A DNA stretch of 7,532 bases from Candidatus Hydrogenedentota bacterium (GTDB lineage: Bacteria > Hydrogenedentota > Hydrogenedentia > Hydrogenedentales > SLHB01). The notes below the pieces were generated by a model. The model was not told where the DNA came from. It was given only the letters and a program-made list of their open reading frames with translations, and ran no database searches. A program made the translations under genes and the position numbers. The DNA is taken from assembly GCA_003552765.1 (NCBI GenBank), contig PUOI01000463.1:1-7532 (forward strand), written 5' to 3'. Of this stretch, positions 1 to 6,346 are shown one piece after another; position 1 is the stretch's first letter; each line of letters opens with the position of its first letter.

Positions 1-1
1 C

Positions 2-2332
2 AGTCAGTTGGAACGGGTCGCCACGCGCATGGACGAGTACATGGCGGCGGACCCATGGCGCGAAAACCATCCCCAAACGCCCCATGGGTTCAACGTCGCC
101 TATCTGAGCGCGGAGTTCGGGGTCCATGAGTCGATATCCATCTACTCCGGCGGCTTGGGCGTGCTCGCGGGCGATCACCTGGAATCGGCCAGTGACCTGG
201 GGCTGCCCTTGGCGGGGCTTGGCCTATTGTATCGGGAAGGATATCACACCCAGTATCTCAATGCGGACGGCTGGCAGCAGGAGTTGTATCCGGCCAACGA
301 CTTTTACAATATGGCGCTGACGCCCGAGCGGGACGGCGAGGGCCGTCAAATAAAGATTGAAGTCGATTACCCCGACCGCAAGGTGTACGCGCGCATATGG
401 CGATGCCAAGTCGGCCGGGCCCCCCTGTATCTCATGGATTGTGATTTCGAAGACAACGATCCCGAGGATCGCGAACTCACGGGGCAGCTCTATGGGGGCG
501 ACCGGGACATGCGCATCCGGCAGGAGATCATGTTGGGCATGGGAGGCGTCAAGGCCTTACGCGCCTGTGGGATCCATCCCTCCGTCTATCACATGAACGA
601 AGGCCACTCCGCGTTCATGGCCCTTGAACGAATACGCGACCTCATGCAGAACGAGGGCTTGACCTGGGGCCATGCCCTGGAAACGGTCAAGGCCGCCAGC
701 GTGTTCACGACGCACACGCCGGTGCCCGCGGGCAACGATATGTTCTCGCCCGAAATGATGGAGCATTACTTCGCGAAGTACGCCAAGGATGTGGGCATCC
801 CTATGGGAGAGTTGCTCGCCTTGGGGCGGCAGGATCCCGCGGACACGCGCGAGCCCTTCTGCATGACGGTGCTCGCCCTGAAGCTTTCCAGCTGCGCCAA
901 CGGCGTGAGCGAGTTGCATGGCGAGGTCGCACGGGGCATGTGGGCGCGGACATGGCGGGACGTGCCTCAGGAGGAGGTCCCCATTACCTCCATCACCAAC
1001 GGGGTCCATCCCAAGTTCTGGATAAGCCGGGATCTTGCTGGACTGCTGGATCGCTATATCGGCCCCCCGTGGGTGGATAATCCGACCGATCCCGAGGTCT
1101 GGAAGCACATCGACGATGTGCCCGACGCCGAGCTTTGGCGCACGCACGAGCGGCGGCGGGAGCGCTTGGTCCATTTCGCCCGCAAACGGCTGGTCAGCCA
1201 GCTGCGTTACCGGGGCGCGCCGAATTCCGAGGTGGAACGGGCGTCCGAGGCGCTGGATCCCGAGTATCTCACGATCGGATTCGCACGGCGCTTCGCCACG
1301 TACAAGCGCGGCAACCTTATTCTGATGGATCCCGAGCGGTTCCGCCGCATCCTGACGAACCCCGATCGTCCCGTGCAATTCATCATCGCCGGTAAGGCTC
1401 ACCCACAGGACCAGCAAGGCAAGGAAGTCATCCGCAACATCATCCATTACATGCGGGCGTACGACGTGCGTTCACACATCGTGTTCATCGAGGACTACGA
1501 CATGAACGTGGCCCGCTACATGGTCCAAGGGGTGGACTGTTGGCTCAATACCCCCCGCCGTCCGCTGGAGGCCAGCGGCACCAGTGGGATGAAGGCGGCC
1601 GCGAACGGCGGCTTGAACATCAGTGTGCTTGACGGCTGGTGGTGCGAGGCCGAGGGCTTGGCGGAGAACGGCTGGAACATCGGGCGGGGCGAGAGCTACG
1701 AGGATCCCGATGAACAGGACGTGGTGGAGAGCGAGGCCCTCTACGAGATCCTTGAGGCCGAAGTGGCCCCCATGTTTTATGAACGGGGCCGCGAGAACCT
1801 GCCGCGCGAATGGGTGCGCCGGATGAAGGCGGCCATGCGCACGATCAACCCCATCTTCAACACGCATCGCATGGTGCAGGAATACGCGGACCGGTTTTAC
1901 GTGCCCGCCGCGGAGCGCCGCCTCGCCCTTCGCGCCGACAACCGCGCCCGCTCCAAGGCCTTGGCCGACTGGAAGCGCAAGGTGCGCCAAGCGTGGAAGG
2001 ATGTCGTCATCTCGAATATCGAATCGGGCGCTACGGAAAACATCCAGTTCGGAGAGACGCTCACCGTCCAGGCCGACGTGACGTTGAAGACGCTTACTCC
2101 CGATGACGTGACCGTGGAAGTCTATTACGGTGACTTGGACCCTCAAGGCCGCATTCTAAACGGCCGGACCGCCGAGATGAACAACGTGGGCGACGGCGCC
2201 AAGGGGACCAAGCGGTATGAGGGCCACATTCCCTGTGAAAAAACGGGACAGCAGGGATTCATGGTCCGCGTGGTCCCCAGCCACCCCGACCTGGCCACGA
2301 AACATGAAACCCGGCTGATTACCTGGGGCTGA
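2..2332 (+). CDS. glgP: Alpha-glucan (glycogen) phosphorylase, 5'-truncated by window edge
   Basis: Cytosolic PLP enzyme that releases glucose 1-phosphate from alpha-1,4-glucans. Residues are numbered from the TTG at 8. That TTG is probably an internal leucine, because the frame stays open to the window edge and relatives of the short bacterial branch (TIGR02094 type) carry about 100 more N-terminal residues (DUF3417). Visible landmarks are YSGGLGVLAGDH (46-57), HMNEGHSAF (195-203), TTHTP (234-238), TNGVH (330-334), GKAHP (462-466) and the PLP site EASGTSGMK (521-529), with Lys529 as the expected Schiff-base lysine. The catalytic core ends near residue 635. A further stretch of about 135 residues follows, including VEVYYGDLDPQGR, which looks like a small beta domain. 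All key motifs are intact and no frameshift is seen. No clear terminator follows the TGA. The family call is secure; the exact glucan substrate is not. Confidence 0.96.
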   Translation, partial: SQLERVATRMDEYMAADPWRENHPQTPHGFNVAYLSAEFGVHESISIYSGGLGVLAGDHLESASDLGLPLAGLGLLYREGYHTQYLNADGWQQELYPANDFYNMALTPERDGEGRQIKIEVDYPDRKVYARIWRCQVGRAPLYLMDCDFEDNDPEDRELTGQLYGGDRDMRIRQEIMLGMGGVKALRACGIHPSVYHMNEGHSAFMALERIRDLMQNEGLTWGHALETVKAASVFTTHTPVPAGNDMFSPEMMEHYFAKYAKDVGIPMGELLALGRQDPADTREPFCMTVLALKLSSCANGVSELHGEVARGMWARTWRDVPQEEVPITSITNGVHPKFWISRDLAGLLDRYIGPPWVDNPTDPEVWKHIDDVPDAELWRTHERRRERLVHFARKRLVSQLRYRGAPNSEVERASEALDPEYLTIGFARRFATYKRGNLILMDPERFRRILTNPDRPVQFIIAGKAHPQDQQGKEVIRNIIHYMRAYDVRSHIVFIEDYDMNVARYMVQGVDCWLNTPRRPLEASGTSGMKAAANGGLNISVLDGWWCEAEGLAENGWNIGRGESYEDPDEQDVVESEALYEILEAEVAPMFYERGRENLPREWVRRMKAAMRTINPIFNTHRMVQEYADRFYVPAAERRLALRADNRARSKALADWKRKVRQAWKDVVISNIESGATENIQFGETLTVQADVTLKTLTPDDVTVEVYYGDLDPQGRILNGRTAEMNNVGDGAKGTKRYEGHIPCEKTGQQGFMVRVVPSHPDLATKHETRLITWG

Positions 2333-2606
2333 GTACACGCAACATTTCATGGCGAGAAGACGTTGGCAGCGTTTGACGCTTCCCAAAAAGATGACCTGTT
2401 CATGCAAAGAAATGAATAAATCCTCTTCGACGGCGTCTACTGCGACAAAAGGGCATCAGCGGGGACGCAATTGCCCCATGGGCGGAATCGCGGGTTCTGG
2501 ACGATCCAGGGCGTTTGTTGACAGAAAGTGAAAATTTTTCTTGCATTCGTCAATGGTTTCTGGCAAACTGGGGCTGATACATGGGAGAAAAGGTCAAGAA
2601 TTCCTC
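2333..2606. other. Intergenic gap, no gene supported
   Basis: This gap lies between the phosphorylase stop and the first porin promoter. A 60-codon frame at 2349-2531 has a non-protein-like composition, rich in Arg, Lys, Ser and Thr, and no convincing ribosome site. A short inverted repeat, CTGGA-CGA-TCCAG, lies at 2497-2509 but has no T-run, so it is not a good terminator. The part from about 2519 to 2560 is AT-rich and contains TTGACA at 2518-2523 with no matching -10 box at the usual distance. I see no RNA gene here. Confidence 0.6.
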
Positions 2607-2635
2607 TTGCATTGGCCGTCCTTTTGGGATATACT
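2607..2635 (+). promoter_or_regulatory. Sigma70-type promoter of porin gene 1
   Basis: The -35 box TTGCAT (2607-2612) and -10 box TATACT (2630-2635) are separated by 17 bp. The second porin gene has the same two boxes with the same 17-bp spacer (4400-4428), while the spacer sequence between them is only partly alike. That conservation is strong support. Transcription would start near 2642, giving a leader of about 313 nt. Confidence 0.8.
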
Positions 2636-2760
2636 GCCGCCAACACGAGGGCATTGTATGGCGTCGAGCCGGCGCGGAATAGGATGCCTGTTGGCCTTGT
2701 TTAGCTACACCACGTGACCACCATCGGCAGCGGCGCTCTAATCTGGCAGCGGAAGGAGGG

Positions 2761-2826
2761 ATGAAGAAAGCCAGCACGCAATCAATCTGCCCGAGGGCCG
2801 TTCGCACTCACGATGTTGTTCCATAG
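2761..2826 (+). CDS. Possible 21-residue leader peptide upstream of porin 1
   Basis: A 21-codon frame begins MKKAST and ends in HDVVP before TAG at 2824-2826. Copy 2 has a frame of the same length, start and stop at 4554-4619. Shared residues are MKKA, PRAV, HDV and the final proline. In favour: the frame is preserved in both leaders without indels, and AAGGAGGG directly precedes it. Against: the Shine-Dalgarno core lies only 1 nt before the ATG, much tighter than usual, and most differences between the copies change the amino acid. The conservation could therefore be of RNA, not peptide. If translated, it would act in cis as an attenuator or translational coupler, or it could be a tiny protein of unknown role. 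Confidence 0.3.
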   Translation: MKKASTQSICPRAVRTHDVVP

Positions 2827-2903
2827 ATGGCGAGATATACTCGACACACACAGCATTGAGGAAAGCCGGAAAGACCTGCTGGAATGGATGCTGGGATGAC
2901 TGG

Positions 2904-2919
2904 GCGGATGACAATCCGC
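2904..2919 (+). promoter_or_regulatory. Hairpin just upstream of porin 1 ribosome binding site
   Basis: GCGGAT (2904-2909) pairs with ATCCGC (2914-2919) around a 4-nt loop GACA. Copy 2 keeps the stem with one T-A pair changed to a T-G wobble and a different loop, TCAC. The stem base lies about 20 nt before AAGGAG (2939-2944). It could protect the 5' side of the ribosome site or be part of a control element. Confidence 0.5.
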
Positions 2920-2954
2920 TCCAACCCCAAAAGAGCGTAAGGAGATAACGTGTT

Positions 2955-4175
2955 ATGCGTAAAACCTTGATTGGCATAGCGGCGGCCGCGGCTATTGCGT
3001 TCACGACCGTGGCGCACGCCGAATTGCAAAACGTGACGATCGACGGGTCGATTCAGATCCGCGGCAACTACTACCGGAACTTGGTTCGCGATCCGCTTGG
3101 CGACGGAGCCGAGACGGAACATGTCGAGCAACGCACGCGTCTGGGCGTGAACGCGGAGTTCACGGACCAGGTTTCCAGTTACATCGAGCTGGACAACTAC
3201 TACTGGTGGGATGGCAATCGCTCGGACCTGAGCGTGGACATCTACCAAGCCTATGTCCAGGCCGAAGAGATGTGGAACGTCCCGCTGCGCGCGCGGATCG
3301 GCCGCCAAGAGATCGTGTTGGGCGGAAGCTGGCTGGTTGGCGCGAACGAGTCCGCGCCCGCCTTCACCGGCTTGTCCTTCGACGCGGTGCGTGCGACGTA
3401 CGCCACGGACCAGATCTCGCTGGACGCCTTCGCGGCGGAGCTGTTTGAAAACAGCACCTTTGGCGGTGTGTACGGTAGCTACATCGGCCAGCCCGACATG
3501 AACTTCGACGCCTACTGGTTGTGGCATCGCGATTCCCCGCGCTATGTCGACGACTTGAACACCCATACGTTCGGCCTCCGCGGAGCCGGAGACGTTGAAG
3601 GGTTCGATTTCGAGATCGAAGGCGCGTGGCAGACCAAGGACTCCCCGCGAGCGCCTCGACTTCGTGGTGAGGATTTCTGGGCCGGGAACGTCGAAGCCGG
3701 CTATACCTTCGACACCCCGAACAACCCCCGGATCTTCCTGGGCGGCGCTTGGTTCGAAGGCAGGGATATCTACAGCCCAACCTTGTTTGAGCGGTGGAAC
3801 CCCTTCTTCACGCCCGCCTTTATCGACGGCTTTGACCGTCTGTACAGCGATGTGTACTACAGCGAGTTCTTCGGACGTGACTTGAGCAACGTCCGGTTGG
3901 CCCGCGGCGGCGCCAGCATCCAGCCGACCGAAGACACCGAGATCGAACTCGTGGTCAGCTACTTCCGCAGCGATGCGGTCCCGCGTGGATTCAGCAAGGA
4001 TCTCGGTTGGGAAGCCGGCCTGTATGGCACGTATGACTACACCGAGGATCTGCAGTTCTCCGCTGGCTGGGCGCACTTCTTCACCCAGAGCGGCATGGCG
4101 GCCCGGCGCGACGCTGTCATTGATGGCACGAGCGATGCCGACTATGTCTTCGTGGAGACCCGCCTGTCCTTCTAA
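2955..4175 (+). CDS. Outer-membrane beta-barrel porin, alginate-export-like, copy 1
   Basis: Predicted outer-membrane channel of 406 residues. The N-terminus MRK, a hydrophobic Ala-rich stretch and AHA at 20-22 form a Sec signal peptide, probably cleaved before Glu23 to leave about 384 residues. The mature protein has alternating short beta-strand patterns (VTIDGSIQIRGNYY, RTRLGVNAEF, SSYIELDNYYWW, ARIGRQEIVLG, LQFSAGWAHFF). It has many aromatics, no cysteine, and a final strand YVFVETRLSF ending in Phe, the usual signal for barrel assembly. The overall pattern recalls the alginate_exp (AlgE-like) family; the substrate cannot be read from sequence. AAGGAG at 2939-2944 sits 10 nt before the ATG and fixes the start. 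The gene has its own promoter, leader and terminator. Its paralogue begins 574 bp downstream and is about three quarters identical by eye. Confidence 0.88.
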   Translation: MRKTLIGIAAAAAIAFTTVAHAELQNVTIDGSIQIRGNYYRNLVRDPLGDGAETEHVEQRTRLGVNAEFTDQVSSYIELDNYYWWDGNRSDLSVDIYQAYVQAEEMWNVPLRARIGRQEIVLGGSWLVGANESAPAFTGLSFDAVRATYATDQISLDAFAAELFENSTFGGVYGSYIGQPDMNFDAYWLWHRDSPRYVDDLNTHTFGLRGAGDVEGFDFEIEGAWQTKDSPRAPRLRGEDFWAGNVEAGYTFDTPNNPRIFLGGAWFEGRDIYSPTLFERWNPFFTPAFIDGFDRLYSDVYYSEFFGRDLSNVRLARGGASIQPTEDTEIELVVSYFRSDAVPRGFSKDLGWEAGLYGTYDYTEDLQFSAGWAHFFTQSGMAARRDAVIDGTSDADYVFVETRLSF

Positions 4176-4190
4176 CCTGGCGGCAGGTTA
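4173..4190 (+). other. Hairpin containing the porin 1 stop codon
   Basis: TAACCT (4173-4178, starting with the stop codon) pairs perfectly with AGGTTA (4185-4190) around GGCGGC. The same 18 nt occur at the end of porin 2 (5958-5975). A second small stem, GCTTTC-TCCTC-GAAAGC, follows at 4201-4217 in this copy only. There is no T-run after the first stem, so it may stabilise the mRNA 3' end or affect termination of translation more than end transcription. Confidence 0.6.
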
Positions 4191-4230
4191 AAAGGAAGAG
4201 GCTTTCTCCTCGAAAGCTAGAACATCTTTT

Positions 4231-4273
4231 GCGCCCCCGCGGCGGCTACCAAGCCCCTCGCGGGGGCGCTTAT
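4231..4273 (+). terminator. Transcription terminator after porin 1
   Basis: GCGCCCCCGCG (4231-4241) pairs without mismatch to CGCGGGGGCGC (4259-4269), an 11-bp GC stem with a 17-nt loop. The following TTATCTGT is only a weak U-tract, so termination may be partial. The equivalent stem after porin 2 has a much better T-run. Confidence 0.7.
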
Positions 4274-4399
4274 CTGTACCCCTAGCCACGCGCACAGTCC
4301 GTATTCGCCTTTCGATGCAGCCGCCGGGCGCCGGCCGATGGACCGTGGCGCGTTGCTCTGCGTACCGGGCGGCGCGCTGCGCTGATTGAAGTAAAACCC

Positions 4400-4428
4400 T
4401 TGCATTGGCGATACTTACAGTATATACT
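4400..4428 (+). promoter_or_regulatory. Sigma70-type promoter of porin gene 2
   Basis: The -35 box TTGCAT (4400-4405) and -10 box TATACT (4423-4428) have a 17-bp spacer, identical in boxes and spacing to the copy 1 promoter. The start of transcription would be near 4435, again about 314 nt before the porin ATG. Confidence 0.82.
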
Positions 4429-4553
4429 GCCCATGATTTAAGGGAAAGTCCGCGCGTGTAGTGCGCACGGACAAACTGGGCCATGGGCCTCAATGAACTG
4501 CGTCGAATGATTCTCATCGGCAGCGGCGCTCTAATCTGGCGGCGGAAGGAGGG

Positions 4554-4619
4554 ATGAAGAAAGCCGGGAAGGAAGTTGTTCGCCCGAGGGCTGTTTGCGC
4601 TCACGATGTTGCTCCATAG
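4554..4619 (+). CDS. Possible 21-residue leader peptide upstream of porin 2
   Basis: This frame begins MKKAGKEVV and ends in HDVAP before TAG at 4617-4619, exactly the length of the copy 1 frame. The first four codons are identical at the nucleotide level, the middle differs at nearly every codon, and the last third is close again. The ribosome-site-like GGAAGGAGGG abuts the ATG, with the same over-tight spacing as in copy 1. It may be a translated leader peptide or an incidental frame inside a conserved RNA structure. Confidence 0.3.
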   Translation: MKKAGKEVVRPRAVCAHDVAP

Positions 4620-4696
4620 ATAACGCGATATACACGACTCGGACAGGATTGTGGAAAGCTGCTTCGGTATGCTGACACCGTTGCTGGCATGAGTGT

Positions 4697-4712
4697 GCGG
4701 ATTCACGTCCGC
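4697..4712 (+). promoter_or_regulatory. Hairpin just upstream of porin 2 ribosome binding site
   Basis: GCGGAT (4697-4702) pairs with GTCCGC (4707-4712), including one T-G wobble, around the loop TCAC. It sits at the same place relative to the porin start as the copy 1 hairpin. The stem survives while the loop sequence has changed, which favours selection on structure. Confidence 0.5.
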
Positions 4713-4748
4713 TCCAACCCCAAGAAAAGCGTAAGGAGGAAACCTGTC

Positions 4749-5960
4749 ATGCGTAAAATGTTGTTGGGCATGGCCGCCGCGGCGATTGCGTTCACGACCG
4801 TGGCGCACGCCGAATTGCAAAACGTGACAATCGACGGATCGATTCAGATTCGCGGCAACTATTACAGAAACTTAGTTCGGCAGCTTCCCGATGGCGCTGA
4901 TACCGAACATGTGGAGCAGCGCACGCGTCTGGGCGTGAACGCGGAGTTCACGGATCAGGTCTCCAGTTACATTGAGCTGGACAACTACTACTGGTGGGAC
5001 GGCAATCGCTCCGATCTAAGCGTGGACATCCACCAAGCCTATGTCCAGGCCGAAGAGATGTGGAACGTTCCCCTGCGCATGCGGATCGGGCGCCAGGAAA
5101 TCCAGCTCGGCAATAGGTGGCTGGTTAGCGCGATCGAAACGGCCCCTGGCTTCTGGGGTCAGTCCTTCGACGCTGCGCGGGCGACGTACGCCACGGATGA
5201 GATTTCGCTGGATGTCTTCGCGGCCGAAGAAGGCGGAAACAGCACGTTCGGGGGTGTCTACGGCAGCTACATTGGCCAGCCCGATATGACCTTCGACGCC
5301 TACTGGCTGTGGGGCCGTCAGTCCGATCGCCTCGTGAGCCGGTTGCGTTGGGATGACTTCAACGTCCACACGTTTGGCCTCCGCGGAGCTGGCGAATATG
5401 AGGGATTCGATTTCGAGGGCGAAATCGCGTGGCAGACGGCGGACTCCCCGCTGGATGATTACTGGGCCGGGAACTTGGAAGCCGGTTATACCTTTGACAC
5501 GCCACACAACCCCCGCGTCTACTTGGGGATGGCCTGGTTCCAAGGCAAAGACACCTACCGGCCGACGCTCTTCGAGCGCTGGAACCCCTTCTTCACGCCC
5601 TATGACATCACCAGCTTCAACCGCCTGTACACCGACGTCCCGTACAGCAGGTTCTTCGCCCGCGATGTCAACAACATGTCGTTGGGCCGCGGCGGCGCAA
5701 GCATCGAGCCCACCGAAGACACCACGGTCGGACTCATGCTCGGCTACTTCCAGAGTTATGCGCAACACCGCCGGTTCAGCAAGAACCTCGGCTGGGAAGC
5801 CGAACTGTACGGCGTGTACGACTACACCGAGGACCTTCAGTTCTCCGCGGGCTGGGCGCACTTCTTCACCCAGAGCGGCATGAGGGGCCGGCGCGACGCC
5901 CTGATCGACGGCACGAGCGACGCCGACTACGTGTATGTGGAGACGCGCCTGTCCTTCTAA
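4749..5960 (+). CDS. Outer-membrane beta-barrel porin, alginate-export-like, copy 2
   Basis: Paralogue of the preceding porin, 403 residues from the chosen start. The frame is open back to an ATG at 4689. However, AAGGAGG at 4733-4739 lies 9 nt before the ATG at 4749, the signal peptide begins there (MRK, hydrophobic core, AHA at 19-21), and the start then aligns with copy 1. The extra 20 codons would overlap the leader hairpin and spoil the signal peptide. The mature protein (about 382 residues) repeats the barrel pattern: IDGSIQIRGNYY, YIELDNYYWWDG, GASIEPTEDT, and a terminal Phe in YVYVETRLSF. It has no cysteine. It differs from copy 1 mainly in short segments likely to be surface loops, such as GRQSDRLVSRLRWDDF against HRDSPRYVDDL, and SPLDDYWAGN lacking six residues. 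Substrate unknown; it may have diverged in selectivity. Confidence 0.88.
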   Translation: MRKMLLGMAAAAIAFTTVAHAELQNVTIDGSIQIRGNYYRNLVRQLPDGADTEHVEQRTRLGVNAEFTDQVSSYIELDNYYWWDGNRSDLSVDIHQAYVQAEEMWNVPLRMRIGRQEIQLGNRWLVSAIETAPGFWGQSFDAARATYATDEISLDVFAAEEGGNSTFGGVYGSYIGQPDMTFDAYWLWGRQSDRLVSRLRWDDFNVHTFGLRGAGEYEGFDFEGEIAWQTADSPLDDYWAGNLEAGYTFDTPHNPRVYLGMAWFQGKDTYRPTLFERWNPFFTPYDITSFNRLYTDVPYSRFFARDVNNMSLGRGGASIEPTEDTTVGLMLGYFQSYAQHRRFSKNLGWEAELYGVYDYTEDLQFSAGWAHFFTQSGMRGRRDALIDGTSDADYVYVETRLSF

Positions 5961-5975
5961 CCTGGCGGCAGGTTA
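5958..5975 (+). other. Hairpin containing the porin 2 stop codon
   Basis: TAACCT (5958-5963) pairs with AGGTTA (5970-5975) around GGCGGC, identical over 18 nt to the element ending porin 1. The sequence just downstream is not conserved, so the hairpin itself appears to be kept. Confidence 0.6.
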
Positions 5976-6016
5976 GACCGGCAGGGCTTTGCTAGCCCAA
6001 CCTGGATACCCATTCA

Positions 6017-6060
6017 CGCCCCTGCGGCGGCTTTCAAGCCCTCGCGGGGGCGCTCTTTTT
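6017..6060 (+). terminator. Rho-independent terminator after porin 2
   Basis: CGCCCCTGCG (6017-6026) pairs with CGCGGGGGCG (6043-6052), 10 bp with one T-G wobble, followed by CTCTTTTT. This is a classical intrinsic terminator, homologous to the stem after porin 1 but with a proper T-run. Confidence 0.85.
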
Positions 6061-6127
6061 CCCGAACTCCCGCCACGCCTTCCCCAACCGTTTGCCAGCG
6101 GGCAGGAATGGGCAGGAGGCAGTTTTC

Positions 6128-6136
6128 TGTTATCAT
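6128..6136 (+). promoter_or_regulatory. Candidate extended -10 promoter for the DUF1858-like gene
   Basis: TG-T-TATCAT (6128-6136) fits an extended -10 element in a locally AT-rich stretch. No -35 box is seen at 15-19 bp upstream. If used, the transcript would carry both REP-like elements in a leader of about 325 nt before the ATG at 6467. Support is weak. Confidence 0.3.
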
Positions 6137-6194
6137 TTAGTAGGTTAGTACCTGTTCAACCTTTAAGTTGTGGGTAGCCCTTATTCTTGGCGAT

Positions 6195-6249
6195 GAGGTG
6201 GCACGGGCTTCCAGCCCGTGATTCATGGCCTGGAAGGCCATGCCACCTC
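6195..6249. repeat. REP-like double-hairpin palindrome, copy A
   Basis: The outer arms GAGGTGGCA (6195-6203) and TGCCACCTC (6241-6249) are perfect complements. Inside are two 8-bp hairpins with 3-nt loops: CACGGGCT/AGCCCGTG (6202-6220, loop TCC) and CATGGCCT/AGGCCATG (6224-6242, loop GGA). The two loops complement each other, so the whole element also reads as one long imperfect palindrome. It resembles the short dispersed repeats with a GGCTTCCAGCC or GGCTGGAAGCC core that I associate with Planctomycetes-like genomes. Mobilisation by a RAYT transposase encoded elsewhere is possible but not visible here. Confidence 0.8.
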
Positions 6250-6346
6250 CTAGCGCGTTCACTTTGGCGGTCAACAAGTTTAGGGCGGGCTAGGCACTAG
6301 TACCCCTTCCGCCTTCAAATTGTGGGTACCCTCCAATGTTTGCGGT

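Larger units (their letters stand above)
2642..2954 (+). promoter_or_regulatory. Long conserved 5' leader of porin gene 1
   Basis: Inferred untranslated leader of about 313 nt, nearly the same length as in copy 2. Its first 80 nt do not resemble copy 2. The segment 2722-2772 matches 4515-4565 at 50 of 51 positions. Similarity then continues in patches: CCCGAGGGC, CTCACGATGTTG, CCATAGAT and GATATAC. Near the end lies a hairpin at 2904-2919, followed by the shared TCCAACCCCAA and the porin ribosome site. Length and selective conservation suggest post-transcriptional control. I compared it from memory with common riboswitch cores (TPP, SAM, cobalamin, c-di-GMP, fluoride, glycine) and saw none. 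Confidence 0.6.
2607..4273 (+). repeat. Tandem duplication of a whole porin transcription unit, copy 1
   Basis: Promoter, leader, coding sequence, stop-codon hairpin and terminator all recur in the same order at 4400-6060. The offset is 1793 bp at the promoter and 1794 bp at the start codon. Conservation is patchy. The promoter boxes, the central leader block, the first 90 or so porin codons and the last 50 or so are very similar. The first 80 nt of the leader and several internal porin segments differ. This is an old gene-plus-control-region duplication that has since diverged, not a recent assembly artefact. Confidence 0.9.
4435..4748 (+). promoter_or_regulatory. Long conserved 5' leader of porin gene 2
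   Basis: Inferred leader of about 314 nt. Its 5' part differs from copy 1 and can form a strong hairpin at 4448-4472: GTCCG pairs with CGGAC, and after one C-A mismatch GCG pairs with CGC. The block 4515-4565 matches copy 1 at 50 of 51 positions, far tighter than the flanks. The 21-codon frame (4554-4619), the GATATAC patch, the hairpin at 4697-4712 and the TCCAACCCCAA segment before the ribosome site are also shared. This is probably the same control element as in copy 1 with a different entry module. Confidence 0.6.
4400..6060 (+). repeat. Tandem duplication of a whole porin transcription unit, copy 2
   Basis: Second copy of the unit described at 2607-4273. The segment between the copies (about 4277-4399) is GC-rich with short self-complementary stretches such as GCCGG-GCG-CCGGC at 4323-4335. 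It contains no gene I can support and does not resemble the sequence upstream of copy 1, so the duplicated unit begins at or just before the promoter. Confidence 0.9.

Noticed and set aside
8..10. TTG at position 8 as start codon of the phosphorylase
   Set aside because: The frame is open to the window edge and the family has roughly 100 more N-terminal residues, so the gene is truncated by the window.
557..1447. Reverse-strand frame of 296 codons inside the phosphorylase gene, and another at 1472-2146
   Set aside because: They lie fully opposite a conserved enzyme gene and have compositions typical of antisense reading, rich in His, Gly and Arg.
2518..2546. TTGACA at 2518 as a promoter
   Set aside because: At 17 bp downstream the hexamer is TTGCAT, not a -10 box. 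The duplicated TTGCAT/TATACT pair further on is far better supported.
2808..4076. Long reverse-strand frame (422 codons) opposite porin 1, with a similar one at 5016-5861 opposite porin 2
   Set aside because: Both are shadows of GC-rich coding sequence. They resemble each other only because the porins are duplicates, and no ribosome site or recognisable family is seen.
4689..4748. ATG at 4689 as start of the second porin
   Set aside because: It would add 20 basic residues before a complete signal peptide. The ATG at 4749 has an ideal ribosome site and aligns with the first porin.
4188..4820. Reverse-strand frame of 210 codons across the porin intergenic region
   Set aside because: It spans the terminator, promoter, leader and start of porin 2 in antisense and has no family-like motifs.
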